DNA of 64,000 nucleotides from Aquibaculum sediminis (GCF_040712085.1 NZ_JBFCVK010000003.1:366579-430578), one strand, 5' to 3'. Shown: positions 16,913 through 28,052, counted from the stretch's first letter. The notes: a model not told the origin generated them from the sequence alone. Numbers and translations are program-made.

Positions 16913-17887
16913 ATGGGCAGGCTTTCCTACATCAGCCGGCGGCTGGTCAAAGGGCTCTTCGTCCTTCTGGCCATCGTCATCCTGAACTTTTTCCTGATCC
17001 GGGCAGCGCCCGGCGACCCGGCCCAGGTCATGGCCGGGGAGGCCGGCGCCTCCGACGAGATGTTCATCGAGCAGCTGCAGGAGCGTTTCGGTCTCAACCG
17101 GCCCCTGCACGAGCAGCTCTTCATCTACGTCAAGGGCATCGTCACCCTGGATATGGGCTGGTCCTACCGGCAGGATCAATCGGTGGCCTCCCTGATCGGC
17201 CAGCGCCTGCCGGCGACGCTGCTACTGACCGGCACGGCCTTTTGTATCTCGCTCATGTTCGGCGTGCTCATGGGCGCCCTGGCCGCGGCACGGGTCGGCA
17301 AGTGGACTGACTCGCTGATAACCACGGTCGCGCTGATCTTCTATGCCACGCCGCTCTTCTGGATCGCACTCATGGCGATCCTGCTCTTCTCGGTCTATCT
17401 CGGCTGGCTGCCGGGTTTCGGCATGGTGAGCGTGGGCGCCGGCTATACGGGGCTGGCCTATATTGGTGACATACTGGCGCACCTGGTGCTGCCGGCGCTG
17501 ACACTCGGCCTCTTCTACACCGCCGTCTATGCCCGCATGACCCGTGCCTCGATGCTCGAGGTGATGGAGATGGACTACGTCAAGACGGCCAAGGCCAAGG
17601 GCGTGGCTCCGGGGCGGATCACCCGCGTGCATGTTTTGCGCAACGCGCTCCTGCCCGTCATCACTCTGGCCGGCATCCAGGCGGGGCAGATGATCGGCGG
17701 CGCGGTGCTTACGGAAACGGTCTTCGCCTGGCCCGGCATCGGGCGGCTGATGTTCGATGCCCTGCTGCAGCGCGACTATAACCTGCTGCTGGGCATCTTC
17801 TTCGTCTCCTCGGCGATGGTGGTGCTCTTCAACCTGATCACCGACCTCGTCTACACCTTCGTCGACCCGCGAATCGAGGTGTCGTGA
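16913..17887 (+). CDS. ABC transporter permease, DppB-like
   Basis: Inner-membrane permease of 324 aa with about six helices, an N-terminal signature (YISRRLVKGLFVLLAIVIL) and a C-terminal EAA loop (AKAKGVAPGRITRVHVLRNALLP) for contact with the ATPase. It partners the DppC-like subunit, whose start overlaps its stop. Part of the family-5 peptide-type importer. Confidence 0.93.
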   Translation: MGRLSYISRRLVKGLFVLLAIVILNFFLIRAAPGDPAQVMAGEAGASDEMFIEQLQERFGLNRPLHEQLFIYVKGIVTLDMGWSYRQDQSVASLIGQRLPATLLLTGTAFCISLMFGVLMGALAAARVGKWTDSLITTVALIFYATPLFWIALMAILLFSVYLGWLPGFGMVSVGAGYTGLAYIGDILAHLVLPALTLGLFYTAVYARMTRASMLEVMEMDYVKTAKAKGVAPGRITRVHVLRNALLPVITLAGIQAGQMIGGAVLTETVFAWPGIGRLMFDALLQRDYNLLLGIFFVSSAMVVLFNLITDLVYTFVDPRIEVS

Positions 17888-18726
17888 TGCGGGATTTCTG
17901 GAAACGCTTCTCCCGCAATAAGGGCGCCGTCATCGGTTTGGGCATCCTGATTGCGGTGGTGCTCCTGGCGGCCCTCGCGCCGCTGCTCTACCCCGACAGT
18001 CCCTGGCGGATGGTGCAGCGGCCCTTTCTGCCGCCCATGGAGATGGACGGCTTCTGGTTCGGGACCGACACGCTCGGCCGCGACATCGGCGCCGGGCTTG
18101 CCCATGGCGCGCGTATCTCGCTGCTGGTGGGGGTCGTCTCGACCCTGGTGGCGCTGTCCATCGGGGTCACGCTGGGTGCATTGGCCGGCTATTATGGCGG
18201 CCTGCTGGACGATGCGCTGATGCGCTTCACCGAATTCTTCCAGACCATCCCAAACTTCGCCCTGGCCATCGTGCTGGTGGCGATCTTCCAGCCCTCGATC
18301 ACCTCCATCGTCCTGGCGATCGCCATCGTGTCCTGGCCGCCGGTGGCGCGCCTGGTGCGCGGCGAGTTCCTCTCGCTGCGCAGCCGGGAGTTCGTCCAGG
18401 CCTCCGTGGTGATCGGCCAGTCGAATGCACGGATCATCCTGACCCAGATCCTGCCGAACACGCTTTCCCCGGTGATCGTCATGGCCTCGCTCATGGTGGC
18501 CACTGCGATCCTGCTGGAATCCTCGCTTTCCTTCCTGGGCCTGGGCGATCCCAACCACATGTCCTGGGGCTACATGATCGGTGCGGCGCGCACCGTGCTG
18601 CGTCAGGCCTGGTGGATGAGCTTCTTCCCGGGCATCGCCATCCTGCTGACCGTGCTGGCCCTCAACCTCGTGGGCGAGGGCTTGAACGATGCGCTCAACC
18701 CGCGTCTGGCGCGCAAGGGGAGGTGA
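17887..18726 (+). CDS. ABC transporter permease, DppC-like
   Basis: Second permease, 279 aa from the ATG at 17887, which overlaps the upstream TGA; a GTG one codon earlier is the alternative. It has the DppC N-terminal helix (GAVIGLGILIAVVLLAALAPLLYP), the FGTDTLGRDI motif and an EAA loop (QASVVIGQSNARIILTQILPN). Forms the membrane channel with the DppB-like subunit. Confidence 0.93.
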   Translation: MRDFWKRFSRNKGAVIGLGILIAVVLLAALAPLLYPDSPWRMVQRPFLPPMEMDGFWFGTDTLGRDIGAGLAHGARISLLVGVVSTLVALSIGVTLGALAGYYGGLLDDALMRFTEFFQTIPNFALAIVLVAIFQPSITSIVLAIAIVSWPPVARLVRGEFLSLRSREFVQASVVIGQSNARIILTQILPNTLSPVIVMASLMVATAILLESSLSFLGLGDPNHMSWGYMIGAARTVLRQAWWMSFFPGIAILLTVLALNLVGEGLNDALNPRLARKGR

Positions 18727-18728
18727 CC

Positions 18729-20392
<1,664 letters not shown>

Positions 20393-20396
<4 letters not shown>

Positions 20397-21682
20397 GTCT
20401 CGATCCAAAGCTCCAGCAGGACATCATCGACGCGGTCGACCAGGGGTTCGACGAGGAGGTCGATTTCCTCTGCGAGCTGGTTCGCCATCCCTCCCTGCGC
20501 GGTCAGGAGCACACCGCCCAGGACTTCTGGTTCGATCACCTGAAGCGCCGCGGCTACACCATGGACCGCTGGCAGGTGCGGGTGGAAGACATTGAGCACC
20601 ATCCGGGCTTCTCACCGGTCAAGGTGGACTATTCCAACGCCATCAACGTCGTCGGCACCCATCGTCCGCGGGAGGAGACGGGCCGCTCCCTGATCCTCAA
20701 CGGCCACATGGACGTGGTGCCGGTGGGGCCGCTCGACATGTGGAGCAGCCCGCCGTTCGAGCCGCGCATCGAGGGCGACTGGCTCTACGGCCGCGGCGGC
20801 GGCGACATGAAGGCGGGTCTCGCTGCGAACCTGGCGGTGATGGATGCCTTCCGCCGCCTGGGCTACCAGCCGGCGGCGACCGTGCATCTGCAGTCGGTGG
20901 TGGAGGAGGAGTGCACCGGCAACGGCGCGCTTTCCTGCCTGGTGCGCGGCTACAAGGCCGATGCCGCGGTGATTCCCGAGCCCGAGGACGAGATGCTGGT
21001 GCGGGCGAATACCGGCGTGCTGTGGTTTCGGGTCCACGTCCGGGGCCATCCGGTGCATGTGCGCGAGGCCGGCAGCGGCGCCAACGCCATCGAGGCCTCC
21101 TTCAAGGTGATGCAGGCCCTGCGCGAACTTGAAGCGCGCTGGAACGAACGCAAGGGCGACCATCCCTGGTTCGAGGATCTGGATCACCCGATTAATCTGA
21201 ACTTCGGCAAGATCGAGGGCGGGGACTGGGCCTCATCGGTGCCGGCCTGGTGCTCCTTCGACTGCCGCATCGCACTCTACCCCGGCGTGGCGGCCAAGGA
21301 TGCCGCGGCGGAGATCGAGGCCTGCGTGCGCGAGACCGCGCGCAACGACCCCTATCTGGGCAACAATCCGCCGGAGGTGGAGTGGAACGGCTTCTTCGCC
21401 GAAGGCTATGTGCTGGAGCCGGGCAGTGATGCAGAGGCCCAGCTGGCTGCCGCGCATCAGCAGGTCTTCTCGCGCCAGCTGGAAGAGCTGGTGACCCCGG
21501 GCTATCTCGATGCCCGTGTCTTCGTGCTCTACGGCGACACACCCTGCCTGGTCTATGGGCCGAAGTCCGACAACATCCACGGCTTCGACGAGCGGGTGAG
21601 TCTCGCGTCCCTGAAGCAAGTGACCCGCACGCTGGCGCTCTTCACCGCCAACTGGTGTGGCCTGGAGCCGATCAAAGGCTAA
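20393..21682 (+). CDS. M20-family deacylase (ArgE/DapE/ACY1-like)
   Basis: Zinc amidohydrolase of 429 aa. The metal-site motifs are visible: LNGHMDVVPVG (His, and Asp two residues later), YGRGGGDMKAG (bridging Asp), SVVEEECTGNG (catalytic Glu-Glu), PEPED, and a late HGFDERV His. The dimerisation domain lies between. The family hydrolyses N-acyl amino acids and related amides in the cytoplasm. It is translationally coupled to the transporter ATPase, so its substrate is very likely what the transporter imports. Acetylornithine deacetylase is the closest named relative, but no arginine gene adjoins it. Confidence 0.9.
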
Positions 21683-21782
21683 GGCTTGGAACAGGCTGTC
21701 CGTGATCTGAGTCTCGGTGAGGTTAGTCAACGACGTGGTGATTTCAAGAAAGCCGGATACGAACCTGCCCCATTACCTTAAA

Positions 21783-21844
21783 AAATAGACCGGATTCACG
21801 CGCTCAATCTGAAACCTTGTGGTTCAGATTGAGCGCGATCCGGG
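21783..21844 (-). terminator. Long hairpin with T-tract, probable terminator for doxX
   Basis: A stem of about 21 bp (outer CCGGAT/ATCCGG, inner CGCGCTCAATCTGAA/TTCAGATTGAGCGCG) is interrupted by a TCA bulge. On the minus strand it is followed within 3 nt by TATTTTTT. It lies 29 bp beyond the DoxX stop. The unusually long perfect inner stem could also mark the end of an old mobile element. Confidence 0.55.
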
Positions 21845-21872
21845 GGCTTCATCTCGCAAGCGATGCCGCGGG

Positions 21873-22295
21873 TCAGGTTCCGCGTAACTTACCCGCACGC
21901 CTGACTCTATAGGCATCGACGCTGATCGGTCCCGGTCCCGCGAATACGAAGTAGAGGAACAGGAAGCAATAGAGGATCGCTGCGTCGCCGCCGTTGTTGA
22001 CCGGCCAGAAGCTCTGGGAGGCGTGGCCCATGAAATAGGCGAAGGCCATGGTGCCCGAGGCAAGGAACGCAGCAGGACGAGTGAACAGCCCAACCGCGAC
22101 CAGCGCGCCGGCCACGAGTTCGACGAGACCTGCGTAAGCGGCCGGATGCGAAAAGGTCCACCCGAATCCGGCGCTCTCGCCCCCAGGGAAAAAGAGGAAC
22201 TTCTGCGTCCCGTGCGCCAGGAACAGCAGGCCGGACATGATCCGCAGGACACTGAGCATCCGCGGCGCAAAGGCCGTCAAGCGATGTTCGTTCAT
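21873..22295 (-). CDS. DoxX-family membrane protein
   Basis: A 140-residue protein with four predicted helices and the DoxX pattern (LRIMSGLLFLAHGTQKFLFFP, then GLVELVAGALVAVGLFTRPAAF). The family are small inner-membrane proteins linked to redox or thiol metabolism; no specific role is assigned. It stands alone, beside an IS630 remnant. Confidence 0.88.
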   Translation of the reverse strand: MNEHRLTAFAPRMLSVLRIMSGLLFLAHGTQKFLFFPGGESAGFGWTFSHPAAYAGLVELVAGALVAVGLFTRPAAFLASGTMAFAYFMGHASQSFWPVNNGGDAAILYCFLFLYFVFAGPGPISVDAYRVRRAGKLRGT

Positions 22296-22339
22296 GGGTC
22301 GCTCTCCTATCGATCCAGGCTACGATACGCTGGGTGGCG

Positions 22340-22590
22340 CCTGCAGGACGAGGCCCTGACAGCGCCCCCTGTTGTCGTTGTCGACCACGCGCCCTTCGGC
22401 CACTGGAACACCCAGACCTTGATCGCGGCGCTGCGTCACGACCGCCTCGCTGCCCCTGGGTGCTCGACGGCCCGATGAACCGCCTGCGCTTAGAGCGCTA
22501 CGTTGAAACCCAGTTGGCGCCGACCCTGAACCGCGGGGGCGTCATCATTCTCGACAACCGATCAAGCCACCACAGCACTAAGGCGTCCGG
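22340..22590 (+). pseudogene. IS630-family transposase remnant
   Basis: A fragment of a DDE transposase in two frames. One reads VDHAPFGHWNTQTLIAALRH up to about 22455. The other continues WVLDGPMNRLRLERYVETQL and then VIILDNRSSHHSTKA, which carries the second catalytic Asp (LDN). A frameshift near 22455 and loss of both ends make it non-functional. It marks past insertion in this accessory stretch. Confidence 0.8.
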
Positions 22591-22669
22591 AATACGACAG
22601 AGCATCGGTGCCTGTTGCGCTCCTCTCTGGCTGGAAAGCTGTCGTGAGAGGAGCGCATCGCTGTGCCGA

Positions 22670-23020
22670 TCAGCTCGCCTTGGCGAAGGCCTTCACCAGG
22701 CGCACGATCTGGGAGCGCAGGTTCTCGTCCTCGATCGAGCCCACTGCCCGCGCCAGTTCCAGTGATTGACGGTCCAGCGGCTTGGCTTCCTCGGTGGCCG
22801 CGCCTTCCAGGCCCTCGAAGAAATAGCCCACCGGCACGTCGAGCACGTTGCAGATGTCCCAAAGGCGGCTGCCGCTGATGCGGTTGGCGCCGCTTTCGTA
22901 CTTCTGCACCTGCTGAAAGCTGACGCCCAGCTTGTCGGCCAGTTCGCTCTGGCTCATGCCCAGAGAGACGCGGCGCTCCCTGAGGCGACGCCCGATGTGT
23001 ATGTCGGTCTTGTGATACAT
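22670..23020 (-). CDS. XRE-family helix-turn-helix regulator
   Basis: A 116-residue protein. The Cro/CI-type helix-turn-helix lies at about residues 8-65 (IGRRLRERRVSLGMSQSELA then GVSFQQVQKYESGANRIS), followed by a helical tail (LELARAVGSIEDENLRSQIV). Proteins of this layout are common, often in several copies, in Rhodospirillales. No neighbour indicates a target. Confidence 0.88.
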   Translation of the reverse strand: MYHKTDIHIGRRLRERRVSLGMSQSELADKLGVSFQQVQKYESGANRISGSRLWDICNVLDVPVGYFFEGLEGAATEEAKPLDRQSLELARAVGSIEDENLRSQIVRLVKAFAKAS

Positions 23021-23658
23021 CTGGTTACCTTTCCCTTCGCTGGGGGATGAAGTTTCGAAGATCGGCGTGGGACCCCGGTGAAACCTGTTCCTGTACTGTC
23101 GCCTCTCTTGAAACGGGCAGGCGCGTACCCTGACACCTGGCGCGCGGTCTGAGTTCCGAGGCGGAAGAGCACTCGTTGCACAACCACAACGAACAGCGGG
23201 CCTTACGGCTCCATTGTGATCCGAGAAAGACGGATGGTTGATGGTTGCAGGTCGGTGACCCCCTCCTGTCCAAAGGGCCTCATGTTGGGTTCAGGCCGCC
23301 GCTGCTGTGCAGACGCGGGCCGAAGGGCGTCGGCACCGCAAGCCTCGGCAACCCGGCAGTTCAACCGTCTGTCGTTCGGTCTCAAAATGCTGTCCCCTGG
23401 AAAGGGAACCGGCGTTCCGCTGTTCTCATCTGTAGGGCAACCACATCGCTTTCAATACCCTCGGGCGAATGCCCGGACCAAACAACACGTATATTGGGGG
23501 GTGCGACCCTCCATTGGTGGACATCGCACTCCTAGCTACCATTGCAAGATGATTTATCCGGTTGCCGAGGACAAGATGCTGAACCGCCGTGCCGCGAATT
23601 TGTCACTTTTCAGCCGGTCTTGTCAGACCCGCTTCGGCCCGTCACTCTCCACGCTGTC
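23021..23658. other. 638-bp stretch without a convincing gene
   Basis: No open frame here shows a recognisable domain, and composition is more AT-rich around 23390-23600 than in the flanking genes. It contains the start region of the ABC ATPase gene, but I could not identify a clear promoter. It may include decayed insertion-sequence DNA given the IS630 remnant nearby. Confidence 0.5.
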
Positions 23659-24435
23659 ATGACCGCTGCGCCCCATCCTTTCCATGTTACCGGCCTCGCC
23701 AAGAGCTTCGGCGAGAAGCAGGTGTTGCGTGATGTGGAGCTCACTGTCCGACGCGGTGCCGCCACGGTGCTGATCGGGCCCTCCTCCTCGGGCAAGACCG
23801 TGCTGCTCAAGTGCATGCTCGGCCTCCTGCCTATCGATGCCGGCAGCATTGAAATCGAAGGCCGCGCGCAGGCAGGCCTGAACGCCGCGCAGCGTCGCGA
23901 GCAGGCTGATCGCATCGGCGTCGCCTTTCAGCAGAACGCGCTGTTCGACAGCATGACCTGCTGGGAGAACGTGGCCTTTCGCTTGCTGCAGCGTCGGGAC
24001 CGGGACCCTGCGGCAGCGCGGGCGCAGGCCATCGAGCAGATCGGCCGTTTCGGACTGCGCCCCGAAGTGGCCGACCGCTATCCAGCCGAGATTTCCGGCG
24101 GCATGCAGAAACGCATCGCCCTGGCCCGAGCCTTCGTCAGCCGGCCGGATATGCTCCTGCTCGATGCCCCGACCGATGGTCTCGATCCGATCATGACACG
24201 CCACACCAACCGCCTGATCCGCGCAGCGGTGCAGGAGAGCGGTGCGACGGTCTTCGCCATTACCACGGACATGCGCGCCGCACTGGAGTTCTATGACCGC
24301 CTGATGATGCTGCATGACGGCCGTATCATCTGGGAGGGCAGCACCGACGAAGCGCGCCGGGCCGAGGAGCCGCGACTGCGCCAGCTCCTGGAAGGGCGCA
24401 GCGAGGGACCGATCCGCATGGCCGTGCGGGCATGA
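23659..24435 (+). CDS. MlaF-like ABC ATPase lacking catalytic Glu and switch His
   Basis: ABC ATPase of 258 aa, closest by eye to MlaF/Mce-type subunits (FHVTGLAKSFGEKQVLRDVE; VAFQQNALFDSMTCWENVAF; EISGGMQKRIALARA). Walker A is intact (GPSSSGKT, Lys46). Walker B reads LLLDAPTDGLDP, with Ala170 where the catalytic Glu should be, and the H-loop reads FAITTDM, with Thr203 in place of His. ATP could bind but should not be hydrolysed efficiently. No permease or MCE-domain gene adjoins it. The ATG at 23659 begins the homology; a longer in-frame upstream start (23542) seems unlikely. It may be a regulatory or decaying paralogue. Confidence 0.82.
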   Translation: MTAAPHPFHVTGLAKSFGEKQVLRDVELTVRRGAATVLIGPSSSGKTVLLKCMLGLLPIDAGSIEIEGRAQAGLNAAQRREQADRIGVAFQQNALFDSMTCWENVAFRLLQRRDRDPAAARAQAIEQIGRFGLRPEVADRYPAEISGGMQKRIALARAFVSRPDMLLLDAPTDGLDPIMTRHTNRLIRAAVQESGATVFAITTDMRAALEFYDRLMMLHDGRIIWEGSTDEARRAEEPRLRQLLEGRSEGPIRMAVRA

Positions 24436-24615
24436 TGCAGAGCGGGTATCCCTTGCCATATCCTGCGGCGGGCATGGATCGGTGTCTTAAATTCTGTGTG
24501 CGGGTACCCCGTCCGGATTTGGGCGTTTATTTGGATCGCATGGCGATTCCAATTGCGCGCAATCCGCTCTAGACTGCGAACCGATTTCATTCTGGGGGAG
24601 GTTTAAGGAAAAACC

Positions 24616-25050
24616 ATGAGCCGTCGATTCTCGTTTGCCGCCGGCCTTTTCGGCGCCGCCGCCATCGCCTTTGCCGGACTGTCGGCCGCGGCGCAGGAAA
24701 GCGCACCGGTCACCGTCGAACTCAACAAGGTTGAGCAGATCGATAACGCCTGCCGGGCCTACCTGCTCTTCGAGAACGGCCATGACAGCCGCTTCGACGA
24801 GTTCCGTCTTGATCTCGTCTTCTTCGACGGCGAGGGCGTGATCGCGCGGCGCATCGCGGTGGAGGCGGCGCCACTGCGGGCCGACCGCTCGGTGGTGAAG
24901 CTCTTCGACCTTTCGGACCTGCAGTGCGACACGATCGATCGGGTGCTGCTGAACGACATCGCACCCTGCGCCGATGAGAGCGGCGCCCGGGAGGATTGTG
25001 TCGATCTGGTCGAGTTGCGCTCGCGCAGTGACATCGAGTTCTTCCAGTAA
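24616..25050 (+). CDS. Secreted protein of unknown function
   Basis: A 144-residue protein with a clear signal peptide (RRFSFAAGLFGAAAIAFAGL, cleavage near SAAAQE). The mature domain appears to be beta-rich, with four cysteines that could form disulphides (in NACRAY, LQCDT, PCADE and EDCVD). GGGGAGG lies upstream of the ATG. I do not recognise the family. It precedes the P450 gene by 32 bp and could be co-transcribed. Confidence 0.7.
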   Translation: MSRRFSFAAGLFGAAAIAFAGLSAAAQESAPVTVELNKVEQIDNACRAYLLFENGHDSRFDEFRLDLVFFDGEGVIARRIAVEAAPLRADRSVVKLFDLSDLQCDTIDRVLLNDIAPCADESGAREDCVDLVELRSRSDIEFFQ

Positions 25051-25082
25051 AACGGCCGGCGTGCCGGGGAGCAACAACCCCA

Positions 25083-26537
25083 TTGGCTGAGGCCTGTCCC
25101 TTATCCGCGGTTCCGGAGTCCGGCGGAGCGGCGCCGCCGTTGCATGCGCGCTTCGAGCCGCCGCGCCCGGCGCCGCTGGTCGAACCGCGCGAACTCAGCG
25201 GCTATCTCGCCGAGGCCCATCGCCTGGCGCGGGGGGAACTCGACCTCATCTCCATCTGGCCGCAGTGGGGTTATAGCGGGAAGTTCCGCGGTCTTTCCGT
25301 GCTGCGACGCTGGGTCTTCGTGGCGCTTTCGCCCGACGCGGTCCGCCATGTCCTGGTTACCAATGCGGAGAACTATCCCAAGAGTGACCTGATGGAGCGG
25401 GCGCTGCGCGAATTGGTGGGGGACGGCATGTTCATCACCAATGGCGCCAACTGGCGCTGGCGCCGCGAACTCGCCAAGCCCGCCTTCACCTCAGTGCAGG
25501 TGGGGCGGATGATGGAAGAGGTGCCCCCGGTGGCCGAGGCGCTGGTGGAGCGCTGGAAGGGCCTGCCGGAGGGTACGCCGGTCAGCATCTCCGATGCCAT
25601 GACCGCGGCCACCGCTGAGGTGGTCTGCCGCGCGCTCTTTTCCGTGCCGCTGGGGCTCGACCGTGCCTTCGATCTGGGCAAGGCCTTTGCCGACTACCAG
25701 GAGTACGCAGCGCCCTTCGACGTCGGCTTCCTGCTGCGCCTGCCGGCCGCGATGCGCCCGCCGGCCTTTCGCTCCCGTAGCGCGGCCAAGCGCATTCACC
25801 GCCTGCTGGACGGCCTGCTGGAGGAGCGGGCGCGCCGTTCGGTCGAGCGCAGCGATTTCGTCGATCTGCTGGAAGAGGGGCGCGATCCGCAGCGCGATGC
25901 GCCGCTGACCCACGAGCAGAAGCGCGAAGAAGCGGCGGTCATGCTGCTGGCCGGGCACGAGACCTCCGCCTCGGCGCTGTCCTGGACCTTCTATCTCCTG
26001 TCACAGGCACCGGAGGTCGAGGCGCGCCTGACCGCGGAGCTGGACGAGACCCTGGGGCTGCCGGGCTCGGCCCGGGCGCCGAGCTACGACGACCTGCCAC
26101 GCCTGCGCTACACGGCGGCGGTGGTACAGGAAACGCTGCGGCTCTATCCGCCGGTGGCGCTGCTGCCGCGCGAGGCCAAGCAGGAAGACCATATCCGCCG
26201 GCGGAAGATCCCGGCGCAGTCGCTGATGTTGGTGCCTACCTGGCTGCTTCATAGACACGAGGGCTACTGGAGCGATCCCCACGCCTTCTGGCCGGAGCGC
26301 TTCCTGGAAGACGGGGAGCGACGCACGCCCTTCTCCTTCCTGCCCTTCGGCGCGGGGCCGCGCACCTGTCTCGGCGCTTCCTTCGCCATGGCCGAGGCGA
26401 CCCTGCTGCTGGCCAGCCTCTATCGCCGTTTCCGCTTCCGGCTCAAGCCCGGCGCAGAGGTAAAGCCGGTCTGCCGCCTGACGCTGCGGCCCAAGGGCGG
26501 GCTGGAGATGGTTCTGGAGCACCGCCGCAGCCCGTGA
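25083..26537 (+). CDS. Cytochrome P450
   Basis: Haem monooxygenase of about 484 aa. The I-helix oxygen-binding motif is AGHETSAS, the K-helix ExxR is ETLRLYPP, and the haem-binding loop is FGAGPRTCLG with Cys429 as thiolate ligand. No membrane anchor or fused reductase is present, so it needs separate electron donors, and none is encoded nearby. The start is a TTG at 25083, about 11 bp after GGGGAG; the first residues are poorly conserved so the start is uncertain. Substrate is unknown. Confidence 0.92.
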   Translation: MAEACPLSAVPESGGAAPPLHARFEPPRPAPLVEPRELSGYLAEAHRLARGELDLISIWPQWGYSGKFRGLSVLRRWVFVALSPDAVRHVLVTNAENYPKSDLMERALRELVGDGMFITNGANWRWRRELAKPAFTSVQVGRMMEEVPPVAEALVERWKGLPEGTPVSISDAMTAATAEVVCRALFSVPLGLDRAFDLGKAFADYQEYAAPFDVGFLLRLPAAMRPPAFRSRSAAKRIHRLLDGLLEERARRSVERSDFVDLLEEGRDPQRDAPLTHEQKREEAAVMLLAGHETSASALSWTFYLLSQAPEVEARLTAELDETLGLPGSARAPSYDDLPRLRYTAAVVQETLRLYPPVALLPREAKQEDHIRRRKIPAQSLMLVPTWLLHRHEGYWSDPHAFWPERFLEDGERRTPFSFLPFGAGPRTCLGASFAMAEATLLLASLYRRFRFRLKPGAEVKPVCRLTLRPKGGLEMVLEHRRSP

Positions 26538-26567
26538 GGACGGCCTTAGGGAGGTCGGGTAAGCCGA

Positions 26568-27578
26568 ATGATCACCCGTCGTATCTTCAACGGCTTCCTC
26601 GTCGCCGGTCTCGCCGCACCAATCACCATGTCGCCGTTCATCATGCCGGCGCGGGGCCAAACCGGCGGCGGGGTCGAGGACGCTATTGCACCGCTAGGTC
26701 AGTTGCACTCAATCCAGATTCAGCGCGGCGACGAGGTTCTCTTGGCTCAAGCCCCGCGCGGACCCGGGCTGGACAGGGTCGCAAACATCAAGTCGTGCTC
26801 CAAAAGCATCGTTGCCTTGATTCTCGGCACCTGCATCGCGCGAAACGAGATTGCTTCGGTTGAAGCGCGCCTTGTCGATGTCGCGCCCGATCTCGTGCCG
26901 CACGATGCCACCGTCGGCGTCCCGGGGATTACGCTGGAACATCTGGTTTCGCTCACAGCAGGCCTGGAATCGACCTCTGGCGGAAATTACGGCAGGTGGA
27001 TAGCATCTTCGAACTGGGTATCGGATGTTCTGACCCGGCCCATGGTCGCGGAGCCGGGCACCCGTATGATCTATTCGACCGGCTCGACGCATGTTTTGGG
27101 CGCCGCACTGACCCAAGCTTCGGGCGAGACACTTCTTGATCTTGCGCGCGACCGGTTGGGCCGCCCGATGGGATTTGAGGTCCCGCCCTGGTCGCGCGAT
27201 CCGCAAGGTTTCTATCTGGGCGGTAACGAGATGGCGCTGACTCCGCGCGCCATGCTCGCGATTGCGCTCATGATGCGCGATGGGGGCAGCTACGAAGGAG
27301 ATCAGATCATTCCAACCGACTGGATCGACGCCTCTGTTGTTCCACGGGCACGCTCACCCTATTCCGGCATGGAGTATGGATATGGTTGGTTCATCACCGA
27401 AACCGGCTATATCTTGGCACGCGGCTTCGGCGGTCAGGTCATCGCAGCCCATCCCGAAGCCGGTCTCGCCGTCGCAATCACCTCGGACCCCACCCGCCCC
27501 GCATATTCCGAGGGGTATTTCGGTGATCTCGTAAGCCTGCTCGATGGGCCTGTTCTCGACCTGGCGCACCACGGCTGA
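26568..27578 (+). CDS. Serine hydrolase, class C beta-lactamase fold
   Basis: A 336-residue protein of the beta-lactamase/DD-peptidase/esterase superfamily. A Tat-like N-terminus (TRRIFNGFLVAGLAAP) suggests export. The catalytic SxxK is Ser76-Cys-Ser-Lys79, the YxN equivalent is Tyr169-Ser-Thr, and the KTG equivalent is weak (RGFGGQ). The degenerate second and third motifs make an esterase or peptidase more likely than a beta-lactamase. Codon use looks less GC-biased than in neighbours, hinting at acquisition. Confidence 0.82.
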   Translation: MITRRIFNGFLVAGLAAPITMSPFIMPARGQTGGGVEDAIAPLGQLHSIQIQRGDEVLLAQAPRGPGLDRVANIKSCSKSIVALILGTCIARNEIASVEARLVDVAPDLVPHDATVGVPGITLEHLVSLTAGLESTSGGNYGRWIASSNWVSDVLTRPMVAEPGTRMIYSTGSTHVLGAALTQASGETLLDLARDRLGRPMGFEVPPWSRDPQGFYLGGNEMALTPRAMLAIALMMRDGGSYEGDQIIPTDWIDASVVPRARSPYSGMEYGYGWFITETGYILARGFGGQVIAAHPEAGLAVAITSDPTRPAYSEGYFGDLVSLLDGPVLDLAHHG

Positions 27579-27614
27579 CGCGCCGAGACTGAACATATAG
27601 ATCGTGAATACGTA

Positions 27615-28052
27615 TTAGGACTGCACTCGGCAGAGGGTCGATTCGTTCTCGGAATCGCGCATGAGGTTCTGCAGCGAGGCCTCATCGCCCTTCACCCACC
27701 AGATGTAGGGGCCGCCGGCGTAGCGGGCGCCCGAGCCGGAAAGGACGTTGGAGGCCACAACGAAGCTCTCGTCCAGCGCCAGGGCGACCAGCGAGACATC
27801 GCCGGCGTTGATGTACTCGGCCTCCACCGCTTCGCCCTCGCAGTCGTAGCGCAGCTTCTGGGAATCGACGCTGGCCGCGCCCGGCACCGCGATGGTGATC
27901 TTTCCCGGCTTCGGGGCATCGCGGTCGCGCATGCCGTCACCGGCGCAGCCGGCCAGCAGCAGGCCCAGTCCGGCCGCCATCACCGTTCTGGCGGTCACAC
28001 TTCTTGCAGTTCGCGCAGGTCGCCTTGCGGCTGTGTGTAAGAAAAGCGTCAT
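27615..28052 (-). CDS. MliC-family lysozyme-inhibitor lipoprotein
   Basis: A 145-residue lipoprotein: signal peptide and lipobox (GLGLLLAGCAGD) followed by an MliC-type domain (LRYDCEGEAVEAEYINAGDV; SGSGARYAGGPYIWWVKGDEA). The family inhibits C-type lysozymes in the periplasm or at the outer membrane. The start at 28052 is chosen because AGGGAGG lies 5 bp upstream. It is divergent from phoR. Confidence 0.85.
   Translation of the reverse strand: MTLFLHTAARRPARTARSVTARTVMAAGLGLLLAGCAGDGMRDRDAPKPGKITIAVPGAASVDSQKLRYDCEGEAVEAEYINAGDVSLVALALDESFVVASNVLSGSGARYAGGPYIWWVKGDEASLQNLMRDSENESTLCRVQS

Noticed and set aside
26568..27578. Beta-lactamase resistance gene
   Set aside because: Only SxxK is clear; the other two motifs are degenerate, so an esterase or peptidase is more likely.
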